Shown one piece after another: positions 1 through 10,725 of a DNA stretch of 64,000 nucleotides. The notes beneath the pieces are model-generated. The model did no database searches. It was not told the origin of the DNA and saw only the letters and a program-made list of their open reading frames with translations. The stretch lies in contig CM039512.1 in the NCBI GenBank assembly GCA_022432975.1, positions 36,639,730-36,703,729 on the forward strand, given 5' to 3'. A program made the translations under genes and the position numbers. Numbering within the stretch: the first letter of the stretch is position 1; the number at the start of each line of letters is the position of its first letter. This DNA is from Begonia masoniana (Eukaryota > Streptophyta > Magnoliopsida > Cucurbitales > Begoniaceae).

Positions 1-702
1 TGTAATTTTGTACCTCTGATTTTAAAGCAACTCCCTTTGCCTTTTTATTTTCGGTCTCTCCTCCAATATTCATTTCGAAAGTTCTGAGAGATCCCATTAA
101 CTCCTCTAGCTTCATTTTGACACATCTTTGGCTTCTTCTATGGCAGTGACTTTATAGGCAAATCTTTGTGGTAAAGATCGTAGTGTTTTTCGTACAAGCT
201 TTTCTTCGGAAATCACCTCACCGAGAGCAAAAGCCTCATTAGCTATGTCACATAATTTTGCGTTGAACTCCCCAATGGTCTCATCTTCCTGCATTTTCAG
301 ATTCTCAAAACGAGTGGTTAGCATTTGCATTTTAGACAACTTTACCGTAGATGTCCCTTCATATGTAGTTTGAAGAATTTCCCATGCTCTCTTTGCGGAT
401 TCGCATGTTGAGATAAGTCTGAATTGCACGGGATCAACGCCATTGAAAATAGCATTAAGAGCTTTTGAATTATTATTTGCCAAGGCATCCTCATTTATCG
501 TCCAATCTACTTCCGGCTTAAGAGAAATAATACCATCTTTATCAGTAAGTGTAGGCGGATTCCAACCTGTAAGAATAGATCTCCAAGCCTTCTCATCAAT
601 GGCTTTGATGAAAGCTCTCATCCTTGCCTTCCAATACGCATAATTACTCCCATCCAATAATGGCGGACGCATTGTAGAACCTCCTTCTTTCATAGAGTCC
701 AT
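1..702 (-). pseudogene. Ty1-copia gag (UBN2/DUF4219 type), broken, runs off the left edge
   Basis: Capsid-like gag of a copia LTR retrotransposon, read leftward. The 196-residue reading frame at 112-702 starts with MDSMKEGG and carries the conserved N-terminal block LLDGSNYAYWK, then the UBN2 core with W..L...Y (AWEILQTTYEG) and SKMQML..RFE..KM.EDE. It stops near 112 after DVSK, but the sister reading frame resumes at once with M-K-L-E-E-L-M-G-S-L and stays open to base 1, so one extra base near 113-120 has shifted the frame. The PBS and LTR lie directly upstream (right), which fixes this as the first gene of a minus-strand element. Protease, integrase and RT would lie left of the window. Family identity is seen from motifs; activity is not expected because of the frameshift. 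Confidence 0.85.
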
Positions 703-758
703 CGCACACGAACTGAGATCTTGTCCCTCGGATCCCGCTTAAGAAACAGAAGCGATCC

Positions 759-770
759 GCTTTGATACCA
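759..770 (-). other. Primer binding site (initiator tRNA-Met type) of the copia element
   Basis: On the minus strand this reads TGGTATCAAAGC, one base from the usual TGGTATCAGAGC complementary to the 3' end of initiator tRNA-Met. It lies 2 bases inside the LTR end at 773, as expected for a 5' LTR/PBS junction. Confidence 0.8.
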
Positions 771-772
771 AT

Positions 773-917
773 TGAAAGTTTAAGATCAGTTCAGTGATGT
801 CACACAAGGATCCTTGTGTGACACCGATTTTAAAGTAACGATGACCGATATAAAAAGTGCGGAAATAAATGACACAAGAGGTTGGTAACGCAATTCGGCA
901 ACCAGCCTACGTCTGCG
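773..917 (+). repeat. Left inverted arm of the copia LTR
   Basis: Reverse complement of 1386-1530 with only a few mismatches. It contains the perfect 26-bp palindrome at 798-823 and a TATA-like box at about 848. Confidence 0.85.
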
Positions 918-1385
918 GGGCCACGCCCAGATATAAAAACTTTTCCTTAAGTTAACAAAGTTACAAGAAAAACTCAGACTTATACAAATAAAGACTCCCT
1001 CTTATCTTTGTTGCCGCCTCTAGCTAACTTCTCCAACGAAACAATTTTTGCGAGATCCCCTCGACTTTAGAACGACCTCTCCCGAGATCTAGATAACAAC
1101 AAGATCCCCTCGTTGTTGGTTCCTCCCGAAACCCGTGTTATGGCAAGATCCCCTCGCCCACGATCAAGAACGACAAGCTCCCCTTGTTTAAGAAACAGAA
1201 CTCCTCACGAGTTCGGATGCTGTCTCCTCCCGAGACAGAGCTTCAATGAAGAACAATGAATATTGCCTCCTGTGACACCTCCTGGAACACCAGATCGAAG
1301 TCTTCTGATGCAACACACAGCACACTCAATAAAACAATGAAATCCACAGATTAGGTCGAGTGTGCAAAACAATCACAAACCCATA

Positions 1386-1530
1386 CGCAGACGTAGGCTG
1401 GTTGCCGAACTGCGTTACCAACCTCTTGTGTCATTTATTTTCGCACTTTTTATATCGTTCATCGTTACTTTAAAATCGGTGTCACACAAGGATCCTTGTG
1501 TGACATCACTGAACTGATCTTAAACTTTCA
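1386..1530 (-). repeat. Right inverted arm of the copia LTR
   Basis: Mirror of 773-917. It holds the same 26-bp palindrome at 1480-1505. As the outer end of a minus-strand 5' LTR, this arm would carry the U3 start. Confidence 0.85.
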
Positions 1531-2992
1531 CAGTTGATCAGGCGATTCAATGGAGACGACTAGTCGAACTGGTTGACCAAATTTTTAAGTTGATCAACCA
1601 TACATAAAAGAGCAATGAACTAGACCTATGAATAAGTCAACCGGTTCGCTCTACTGAAGTGGTTTTTGGTCGTCGACCGAATGAATTTGTGGTAGGCCCA
1701 ACCCTTCTATGGTTGAGCAGTGAGGATTTTAAGACTATTTTTAGATCAAAAATTTGTGGGATTGTTTTTGTAAATCTTTGAATTGGTTCCATTTCGATTA
1801 TGGATTCCAAAACTTATTTGAGACTCTTATGAATCTAATAATGATGGTACAAATTAATATATTGTGTATGACGAATTGAACTGAATAGACTCTTTGATGT
1901 AGTAATTTCATTTATTATATTCATTAGTACATATCATGGTCTTATAAAACATACTTTGAGATGTTATCTCATGTTATATACATGTTTGGGGCAAAATATA
2001 TCGACTTTTATTATATACTTATATTTTCACTGTTATATTTACTTTGTGCAAGCATCTTTACTTTCCTTAGTGATTATGTTGGCCATGTGTTCTAAGATTG
2101 ATCAACCTGAGTGAGGGCCATTGTTTTGATATGCACAGTTGACCACTAAAGAATGTGTTTGTTTGTTCTGTGAATATAGTGATGAGACAACTAATTGTGT
2201 GATGTCCCTAAGTACGAATCCATAAATCTAATAAGAGTTGTTGTGCTTTATTGCGATCATCAAGTATCGTCTTTATTTATATGCCAATGACAGAGTTATG
2301 TTCGAAAGTCGTGAGTGGCTCCTTTTTCACTAATTGTTTTACGTAGATACATTAGTGACACTATTTTAAATATTTACCACATTATGTCACTATTTTAAAT
2401 ATTTACCACAATATAGTGGATTATTTTGTTACTTGCTGATGGCTCTCCTGAACCTGTTTTGGATAATGTTTTTATCCAGATTTGAGACATGGTTTTGATG
2501 TGCCTCGAGATGACATCATCTTATCACAAACCAAGTCCTTAGCCGAACCTCCGTCTAATATGTTTGCTCATTTTTTTGGTGATGATGTTGGAGGCCAGAA
2601 GGACCTAAAACCAAGTATTAATGGCATAGAGGAGCCAATCAACTTGTCAACATGGAAGCAATCATATGATCGAGTCAATCAAGAAGGAGCAGCACCACTC
2701 GGCCACTCCAAGCTCAAAGGAGGAAACGACCGTCAGCCACCCCGAGCTAAACTCAAGAGTTGTAACTCCTTCCCCTATGCAATTGAGGATGATGATTGAC
2801 ACTCAAGACGTGGAGGAGCCAAGCCACTTGACAATAAGAGAACAAATCTCGGCCACAACAACAAAAAGAAGGAATTTGTCTTCCTTAATGCAAACTCATG
2901 TAATCGGCTGGTATTGTTATTTGTCTAGTTTTTAGTTTAGTCCTTACTCATTTGAATTGGCTGAACATATGTGCTTAATCAGCACTCTTGGC
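1531..2992. other. Intergenic, no recognised gene
   Basis: AT-rich DNA. The first 170 bases are rich in short inverted GTTGATC/GTCGAC-type motifs. Two overlapping open frames lie on the plus strand at 2482-2935; their products (105 and 89 residues) show no motif I recognise, so I do not call them genes. A 24-bp segment around 2360-2410 ending in TTTAAATATTTACCACA is duplicated in tandem. Confidence 0.4.
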
Positions 2993-3180
2993 ATGTGTTT
3001 CGGTGGAAGAAGGACCACCTTGAAATGAACATTTGGAGAGAGAAAGAGCATTGCTAAAATTGACAAAACAACTCTTGTACTTGGGCATGTGGTTGGCCAA
3101 ATGCAACCTCTTTTGGGCTCCATCTTCAGCCATCTTTTGACTACATTTTGTAACCCTAAAAGCTGAAGGTTGTTGGTATT
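2993..3180 (+). repeat. Diverged repeat, copy 1
   Basis: Shares ordered blocks with 6319-6480: GGGACCAC/AGGACCAC, TTGGAGAGAGA, TTGCYAAAA-TG-CAA, GTACTTG, CATGTGGTTG and CTTTTGGG. The blocks are separated by substitutions and small gaps. This suggests two old copies of one transposon-derived segment about 3.3 kb apart. Family unknown. Confidence 0.5.
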
Positions 3181-4984
3181 TAAACCAACCTTACCCTCCT
3201 TCATCTTCAGTTTTTTGAGGAATGAAAATCGAAGGTGAAGCTTGTTTGTTCCTCCTTTCAAATCGGTGAGTAATATCCGAGAGTGAGAGTTGAGTATTTG
3301 GTTTTCAGTTTCTACTTTGTTGTGAGCCAAAGTGGTTTCTCTTAGTGCAACCTTCTTCCTCTTCTACTTAGGAGTGGAAAATATAGAGCAAGGTTGTATC
3401 AAAACTCTCACTCAAGCTTGTTGGAGTGCTCTTCTTTAATGAAAGTAGCCAAACCCGAAAGGTGCGAACTTATCACCTTATCAGACTAGCAACAATATTT
3501 CTCCCATATTTTTTCCATCCCAACGATTCATCCTATAATTTTTACATAAAACCACCCTCACATCCACAGCTTTAAATTGCTACAAATTTTGTGTCATTTT
3601 ATTTTCTGACGAGAGAGTTACACCTCTTCAAAGTCGGTGTTTTTGTTCTTGGTCGAAGCAGTAAACCGAGCTCCAGCGACCTTTTGTATTTCAACCATAA
3701 CTTTTTCTTTTTTGCGCTTTAGCCCCTACAATTTTGAGGATATTCCAGACACAATGACTTTAAGAACGTCTTAAAATTGCAGCTCATTTAGAGTTGAAAC
3801 GTGAAAGTTATACATTCTGAAATTTGGTATATTTTCTGCTCAAAAACTACTTCATCCGAGAAATGTTATTTTTGAGTTGTTTGGGTTTATTTGTGTTTCA
3901 TTTGTTTGAGTAACCCAAAGCATATCAGGTTTTCTTTGACAAATGCACACTCACATTTTGTAAAACACTAGATATAGTACTTAGAATCCCTATTGAGTTT
4001 AGTCGACTCACTCCAACAATATCTCTTCAAGTCTTAGTTAGAGTGACCATCAGTAGCCGATGTAGAAGTGAGCTCGACAATTACGTCTTCCTTAGTTATT
4101 TTCTTTTATCTTGAGAGTTTCTTTTGGCAAGATTGACTTCCTTAGTAGTATGTTTTATTTTAGTCTAAACTATGATGTTACTTTTTGTTCGCACAATTTA
4201 AGTTATGGAATTATATTATTATATTGTCTATCATGTCACTGTTGGCCCTTTGTTTTGCCCAACATTTTGGGTCTTGACCATTATTTCATTTTATTAGTGT
4301 TTTGTTGCTAATTCATTTTATTATGCTCGAAGGTGGATGGTTCAAATTCTTCTATTTTTGGGTCAGATCGTTCCCTATTTTGTTGCCAGTTCTTTTTGAG
4401 TAGTGACAAAAAAATTTTATATCAAAGCCAGGTTGAACATCTTGAAAATGACATCATTAAGATAGATGGTATGATGACGTGCCTCGGGTTGCAATTAAAG
4501 AGAAAATTGGCAAAGCCCCAAACTTTATATTCTCTTTCTACTTATTACGTGTTTTTCTTTTGTGGGTATAATTTTTGGATGGAATGCATATGGAGCCCAC
4601 GAAGGAGTCACCATTTGGCCCATGAGAATTTGTCTTCCCGGCCCATTAATTTGTAATTTTTATTTTTTCAAACTTATTTGGCATATATTAGCCTTTTTGT
4701 ATGGATTATATATTTGCATATCATGCATTAGATTGTGTGGTTAGGGTTAGATGTATGTTGGTGGATTATGGGTTGAAGAAAATTCAACAATTTATTCAAA
4801 GGAAAAAGGCCAACAACAAATGGAGCCCAATGGAACCCTTGGCCCAAAGGAGAGCCCACAAAAAAGGTACAATTTTGCAAGTACAATTTTGCAGGTACAT
4901 GAGTGGGTGGCAACATGGATTGATGAGTTGGCAAAATCTCAACCATTGGCTAAGCAATGGCTCAGATCACATGTGGAATGCAAG
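3181..4984. other. Intergenic, nothing recognised
   Basis: AT-rich, no long reading frame, no LTR ends or rRNA/tRNA seen. Several overlapping open frames at 4333-5278 are short, low in complexity and without motifs. Confidence 0.35.
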
Positions 4985-5180
4985 CTGGCGCGCGCGCGGG
5001 CAGGGAGAAGCACACCGGGCAGGCGCGCGAGCAGCAGCCACGGATCGCCAGCGTGGCGCGAGGAGGCGTGCACGAGCTCCCCATCTGGACCGTTGATCAG
5101 CGCGCGTGGGACAGCAGCTCCACCATCCGATTGGCGCGCGCAGCAGCAGCTGATTGGCGGGTGGCGCGCGCACAGCTTCT
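4985..5180. other. GC-rich island with repeated GCGCGC blocks
   Basis: About 200 bp much richer in G+C than the surroundings, with six or more GCGCGC runs, flanked on the right by a TATA box 80 bp away. It looks like the upstream part of a promoter or of a retroelement U3. Function is inferred. Confidence 0.5.
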
Positions 5181-5256
5181 CCTTCCCTTGCCATTCGATC
5201 ATTTTTAATCAATGGACACCATTTCTCCTCCAAACCCTAATCCACCCTAGGAACTC

Positions 5257-5265
5257 TATAAAAAC
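5257..5265 (+). promoter_or_regulatory. Putative TATA box and leader
   Basis: TATAAAAAC follows CAAACCCTAATCC and precedes about 570 bp of pyrimidine-rich, ORF-poor leader with TAGGGTTT-like and CTTCTCC motifs (5270-5830). In layout it resembles the U3/R/U5 of a gypsy LTR, but I could not find the LTR ends, so the owner is unknown. A 9-bp inverted repeat (5515-5523 with 5539-5547) lies in this leader. Confidence 0.35.
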
Positions 5266-5831
5266 ATGGCATTGGTGAATGTTTTACAACTTTTGATCAT
5301 TTATAAAATTTCTATTTCCCTACACTTTGGGTTGGTTTTGCCTTTGGGTTTCCTTGGTTCTTTGAGCTAAGTGGAGTGGCCCTCCATTGTTAGCCTAGCC
5401 TTCGGGTTGCTAGGTTAACTCTTAACATTTCCCTCGTCTTCTCCATTAGGAGTCGAAGTTGAGGAAGAAAACCTAGGCCCTAGGTGGTCGTTTTTCCTAC
5501 GGGAAATTCGTTTATCCAAGAGCGTAAAACGTAAGATAGCTCTTGGATCCGCCAAAGGTATTTCCATCTTTATCATTTCCGCTACATTTTCACACACTCT
5601 CACCTCTTTAATTTCGGCCATCAAAATCACACACTCCACCTTTATTTTCTTGTCATCTTATTCCTTCATCTTCATCTCCATTTCTTCACCTTTTCACACA
5701 CAATTTTCACCATCATTTTATTCTATTTTATTGTTCATTGTCACTCATTCTCCCCCCTTAAATTCGGCCATCTTCACCTCACACACTTCACCCTTTAGTT
5801 CTTGCATTTTATTTTCTTTATTTTCGGTTTA

Positions 5832-6318
5832 GAGCATCACTTGTCACCCGAGCACATTTTATACATTTTGTGGGTTATACACGGACCCTTCTCTAAGGGA
5901 TTTCGTTTCATGTAATAGCATCTAAGAGATTTACAACTGCTATACTGAATAATGTATTCTAGAACGTACCATGCATTTTTTTTAGATATCCTAATATGAA
6001 TTTATAAATGAATTATGCTTCCAAGAGGAGCACATTTGATATGTGCATAGGTGGTGAAGTCATAGTCTAACAATCTTTTGAGCAAAGTAAGGAATTTACG
6101 TGGGGATATCTGGGTGTAGGACTCTGAGGCTGGTTGATAAATCTTTAAAGAATTAGGTACCTTAACCCATGAATATTTGTAAGTGAATGAAATTATTGTG
6201 AGAATTTCTTAGAGAATTTGAACTCATGGAATGACCAATGTTTATGAACGAATTGGATCTCATAATTGATAAGAAATGTTATTAAATGAAGAATCTAATG
6301 CCATTTGAATAGGGCAGC
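5832..6318. other. Intergenic, nothing recognised
   Basis: AT-rich DNA with no open frame or repeat that I can support. Confidence 0.35.
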
Positions 6319-6480
6319 ATTTTGAAAGAAAAGGGACCACATGATAGTGACCCTTGGAGAGAGAGAAGGCTTGCCAAAAATGGCAAGACAAGGGTGTACT
6401 TGAATAGCCATGTGGTTGACTACCCTCCCCTTTTGGGTCTTCTTCTTAGTAGTCTCCAAATCCTAAATTGTAAAAAGGAG
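6319..6480 (+). repeat. Diverged repeat, copy 2
   Basis: Partner of 2993-3180 (same order of short blocks). The 79-residue open frame over it (6322-6561) has no recognised domain and is probably chance. Confidence 0.5.
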
Positions 6481-6760
6481 GCATTGATGGGATCACATCC
6501 TCTAAAAGAGGTGATCACGACCTATGCTAGCAAAAGACTTGGTTTAAAGATGAGAAAATGAGTGCTGGACGAGCACTGAACAGACGCATGAAACAGACGA
6601 CAAAAACAGGGGCGAACAGAGCAGAAATGCAGAGATGAAAATGGAGATGGAGGTGAAGTGGGTGTTGTGCATTACTAGGTATAATTACCTTAGAATGTAG
6701 CAGGAGAACGCCGGTGGCTGGAAGGGTTCCTTGCCGGCTGTTTAGTCGCTAAACAGCGTC

Positions 6761-7690
6761 TGTAACACCTGAGAATTTATCAGCTCAATTGCTATGAATG
6801 TACAGTGAATTACAAATTTATGGGAATTGATATAAATAGAAAATATTGGATTAAAGAAAAGTGGGAGAAATAATTGTTAAGTGTAAGATTTAATTAAGCA
6901 AGGGTATAAAAAAAAATTGATGTTATTAAATAAAAAGAAAAACAAAAAGAGAGAAAGCATTCATCTCTTCTTCTCTCTCTCTCTTTCTTTGGCGATTTGC
7001 AGAACACTCATCCGACGATTTCTCTTCCGCTTTCTTCAATCCTAGATAAGTTTCTCCTTAATTTTTCATGGGTTATTAGTTTACTAGCTAGAGAAAAGAG
7101 TTGGGAGTAGATTAGGTTGAGTTATGGAGGGGTTTAAGTTAGGGTTGTTGTGTGAGGACTAGGGTTGCACGAAATTGGTTGGAGAATTGTTGAAATCTTT
7201 CTTTATTGGGTGTTTAAAAATGATTATAGGATATTATGAATGAGTGGTTGGATTTTTTTGGAAGAGGCCAAAAATCTGGAATTTTAAGTGTGCAGGGTAG
7301 TTCGGTTTTTGTGAAAAACGACCAAGCCAATTGTGTTATTTGGTTAAACGGTCTCAACCTTTTAGAAAGTAGACATCCTAAGGAGTCCGTAGAGCCTTGA
7401 ATCGTCCAAAATGGATAAACGTAGGATTAGTTACGTGATGTAGAAGTTTGGCAAAAAACAGAGAGATTTCGGGTTTGGTGGTTTTAGGAGGTTCTTAGTT
7501 TTCTTTAGAAGCTTGATGATGGAATTCTTGAGGAGGATTAAATTGATGGTGTTATGGTTTGTAGATTCGAATGAGTTCCCGACGTAGCGTACGAGTACGA
7601 GATTAGCTAAGGAGGCCAAGTAAGTCATCTATGCTTGTGTGTTGCCTTCGGGCCTACATCACAGTTCGTTAGGTTGCATTTATTAGACAA
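6761..7690 (+). mobile_element. Truncated Ty3-gypsy LTR
   Basis: Starts with TGTAACACCTGAG, the start shared by the family A LTRs at 8456 and 23298, and follows the same layout: TATA-like GATATAAATAG at 6829, CT-rich tract at 6965-6995, then GCTAAGGAGGCCAAGTAAG and a GGGCCTACATCAC block like the one in LTR A. It breaks off near 7690, just before an integrase fragment, so the rest of the LTR and most of the internal region are deleted. Confidence 0.6.
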
Positions 7691-7699
7691 CGGATCTTA

Positions 7700-7938
7700 A
7701 CAGCGGAAAGCCGACAAAATAATTATGCAGACCGAAGGCAAAGGTAATTGGAATTCGAAATGAATGATGAGGTGTTTCTAAAAATTTCACTGTTCAAGGG
7801 TGTGATGAGGTTCGGTAAGAGGGGCAAGTTGAGTCCAAGATATGTTAGCCCCTTTCCTATTACCGGGCGGGTTGGAAAAACAGCTTATCATTTGGAATTG
7901 CCTGCTTCTATGGATGGGATCCGCAATGTGTTTCACGT
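7700..7938 (+). pseudogene. Ty3-gypsy integrase C-terminal fragment
   Basis: About 80 residues of the region after the integrase core: FEMNDEVFLKIS, FKGVMRFGKRGKL, then VGKTAYHLELP and RNVFHV. The same block occurs at 22800-23010 and, on the minus strand, at 13620-13830. The left part is scrambled and the right end runs directly from NVFHV into an LTR start (TATAACACCC), with no polypurine tract between. It is therefore a deletion remnant and not a gene. The open frame at 7748-7987 overruns into the LTR. Confidence 0.8.
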
Positions 7939-8419
7939 GTATAACACCCAGCATTTTTGGTCAGGTATTTATCCCGAAATTCACTGATCTGAGTTAATTC
8001 GCTATTAATGTAATGACTATTTTATTGGAATTTGGACGCCGAGAATTTTAGGGTTTAGGATGAATAGAACGAAAAGGGCAGCCAAAACGCCGAGGTTTAC
8101 GAGTTTTCGCTCATTATGGGTATTTTTGTAAATAGAAGAATTTAAGTCCGTTTTGCGAGGAAAAAATTTTGTTAGAATCCTGAGAATTAATTGGGATGAT
8201 TGGTGGAATAAGAAAATTACGAAGATCTAAAACGACGGGTTTCGCAAGGTTTAGTTAAAAGTTAGGGCGAGTGGCAAAATTGTAATTAAGGATTTAAATT
8301 ATAATATAAAAAAAAAGGTAATCCAAAACCCTCACAAACCCCCCCCCCCCCAAGAAAACTTCCTCATTTAGCAGACTCCCTCCCTCAAAGTTTTCTCTCG
8401 GTGTTTCCCCCTCCAAACC
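7939..8419 (+). mobile_element. Gypsy LTR 'C', left part, split by element B
   Basis: Begins ATAACACCCAGC and has typical gypsy U3 text (GGTTTAG, GGGCGAGTGGCAAAATTG), a C(13) run at 8340-8352 and a TATA-like AATATAAAAAAA. It is interrupted at 8419 by element B and continues at 20185, with AAACC duplicated on both sides (8415-8419 and 20180-20184). Confidence 0.6.
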
Positions 8420-9430
8420 TGTGACACCCCGAGTTATCTGAACCCGGTTCGTCACTGTAACACCCGACGTTTCGGCCAGGTGATTTTCTGACCATTTTCA
8501 TTGTCACCCTCTTATTTAACCTTTATGATTTAAAATTTAATGTTAAGACAAATTTATTACAAGTTGTGTGAAACTAGGTTGGGTGGCAGTTTTGTAATTA
8601 AAATCGATGGATTTAGTATAAATAGGAAATGGAAACCTTAAACCTCATTTATTACCACTGTAGCCGACATTCCCTCTCGGCGATTCCTTCTTTCCCAAGT
8701 TCTTGCTCTCGGCTACCAGAACTTCCCTTTACCGACGGCTGGTTTCGAGCTTGCTCTTCTCTGCAAATCCACACCCGAGGTATGAAATGGACAATGTAGT
8801 CATTCATTCGTAAATAGAGCTCTGTTTTCAGCTCGGCACTGAGTTCGGATTTTTAGCAGTGGCCGAGTAATTTAAGACTTTTAAAATCTGAGAGTAGAAA
8901 TGTCATCCCGAATCGATTCTGAGCATTTTAAGTAACCAACTCGGATTTAATCAATGGTAAAACCTGTCCACCTAGTTTCGGATTTCAGACTGCAGTGTGT
9001 CAAACAGAGGAATCGGAATGACTTTAGCTATTAGATCCTAGGATGGTTTATGATTAGGACTATTAGGACTTTGTTTTAACTACTGTAATGTACATGTTTT
9101 AGGTGAAGAAGTTTAAAGGAAAGAAGCTCGGATTGCTAAGGAATCCAGGTAAGTGAATGTATTAAGATTTCCGGCCACTAGGGCCCTACACCGCAAGGGT
9201 ATTAGGAAATCACTGAGATGTTAGCTTATTGACTATGATTTGTTATTTCCACGATATGAAGAAGTTGTGTAAGTAAATGTTAAGTTACAGGATGTTTTAC
9301 TTGTCCTCATGATATGACTTCTCTCTATGAACTTTATGTCTATGCACAGTGTCCCTGTTATGATTAAGTTGAGAATATGAAAAGCAAATGTAACCAAGAT
9401 TAAGTGCAGAGCGGGGAAAGACTATGTTAT

Positions 9431-9656
9431 GTATGACTCGCGAATTCTCCCACTGGTGGAGGCCGAGTTAATGATATGTACGACTCGCGAAATCTCCCAC
9501 TGGTGGAGGCCGAGTTAATGATATGTATGACTCGCGAAATCTCCCACTGGTGGAGGCCGAGTTAATGATATGTACGACTCGCGAAATCTCCCACTGGTGG
9601 AGGCCGAGTTAATGATATGTATGGCTCGCGAATTCTCCCACTGGGGAGGCCGAGTG
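9431..9656 (+). repeat. 47-bp tandem repeat, five units
   Basis: Units start at 9431, 9478, 9525, 9572 and 9619, each with GACTCGCGAA, TCTCCCACTGG and GGCCGAGTTAATGA. The last unit is shortened and is followed by two copies of a shorter TGCCGYGATAGGCAAATGA unit (9667-9722). Confidence 0.9.
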
Positions 9657-10257
9657 ATGTATCATGATTGCCGTGATAGGCAAATGATTATGTACGACTG
9701 CCGCGATAGGCAAATGACTATGTACCCCTGTCTTCCTCCCTCGTTCCCTGCCTTAATACATGTTGTGTAAATGATAAAGATGAACATGAATGAAGAATGG
9801 TTTATGAATTATGTCTCTTTAAATTGTGTACTCATGTATATCTGTCAGCATGCATTCCTTACTAAGCATTAGGCTTATAGTTAAACCTTATGGTGTAGGT
9901 GAAGAAGGTTCAGGTGAGGATGTTATGTTCAAAGAGGATGCTTAAGGCTGGTTGCTGGAGGATGCTCAAGGTGACAGTGCGGGACTGGAGAGGCGATTTA
10001 TGACCCCTGGTTAAGACTGTTATGTTACAATATGTTAAAGGATATGGTAGCTTAAGTAGGATGAGATTATTTTAAAACGTTGAGCTTTGAAACTGTCTAG
10101 TGGATCACTGAGTCAGGGAATGATTATATAGATTTATAAATGATCTGTTGCTTAAGTCTTCCGCTATATGCATTTTGAATGAGTTGTGTTTTCTTTCTGT
10201 TGGGAGGAGTCATTTGATGATTTAGTGTTCTCTACCGTAAGACGGAAGCTGGATGAG

Positions 10258-10494
10258 GCAATCGTCCGGTTGACGTCATCGGCAGATGCCGAAGGTTAAT
10301 TGTTTGATGGTTTAGTCTTCCGGCTGACGTCATCGGCAGATGCCGAAAGAATAGTTGTTGATGGTTTAGTCTTCCGGTTGACGTCATCGGCAGATGCCGA
10401 AGGTGAATTGTTTGATGGTTTAGTCTTCCAGTTGACGTCATCGGCAGATGCCGAAGGATAGTTGTATGATGGTTTAGTCTTCCGGATGACGTCA
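10258..10494 (+). repeat. 54-bp tandem repeat with TGACGTCA palindromes
   Basis: TGACGTCA occurs at 10271, 10325, 10379, 10433 and 10487, exactly 54 bp apart, each followed by TCGGCAGATGCCGAAGG or a variant. Because 54 is a multiple of 3 the minus strand is open across the array, but this is a by-product of the repeat. Confidence 0.93.
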
Positions 10495-10725
10495 CCGGAA
10501 GATGTAAAATGTGTTTTGTCGATTAGCGACCGGATGATGTTTTAATTTAGCACGCGAGACCCACGTGCTCACCGGAAGATGTAAAATGTGTTTTGTCGAT
10601 TAGCGACCGGATGATGTTTTAATTTAGCACGCGAGACCCACGTGCCCACCGGAAGATGTAAAATGTGTTTTGTCGATTAGCGACCGGATGATGTTTTAAT
10701 TTAGCACGCGAGACCCACGTGCCCA
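10495..10725 (+). repeat. 77-bp tandem repeat with CACGTG boxes, three units
   Basis: Units start at 10495, 10572 and 10649 with CCGGAAGATGTAAAATG, and a fourth start is at 10726. Each holds CCACGTGC, i.e. one G-box core. Confidence 0.92.

Larger units (their letters stand above)
773..1530 (-). mobile_element. 5' LTR of the copia element, with long inverted arms
   Basis: 758 bp bounded by TG at 773 and CA at 1530, with the PBS directly inside. The first 145 bp (773-917) and last 145 bp (1386-1530) are near-perfect inverted copies of each other, so the LTR could fold into one large hairpin. Each arm contains a TATA-like TATAAAAAG and a perfect 26-bp palindrome centred on GGATCC. The middle (918-1385) holds several imperfect copies of AAGATCCCCTCG. 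The second LTR is outside the window. Confidence 0.8.

Noticed and set aside
773..1530. A separate foldback DNA transposon
   Set aside because: The TG/CA ends match the inverted arms, and the tRNA-Met primer site and copia gag follow directly at one end, so it is an LTR.
4728..5278. Several overlapping frames over the GC-rich island
   Set aside because: Open on both strands owing to high G+C; no conserved motif, and a TATA box sits at their end.
10232..10495. Minus-strand frame with an 18-residue repeating peptide
   Set aside because: It exists only because the 54-bp LTR repeat length is divisible by 3; no start context, no relation to a known protein, inside a solo LTR.
9431..10725. CRISPR-like regularly spaced repeats
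   Set aside because: Units are contiguous tandem repeats with no unique spacers, in a plant LTR.
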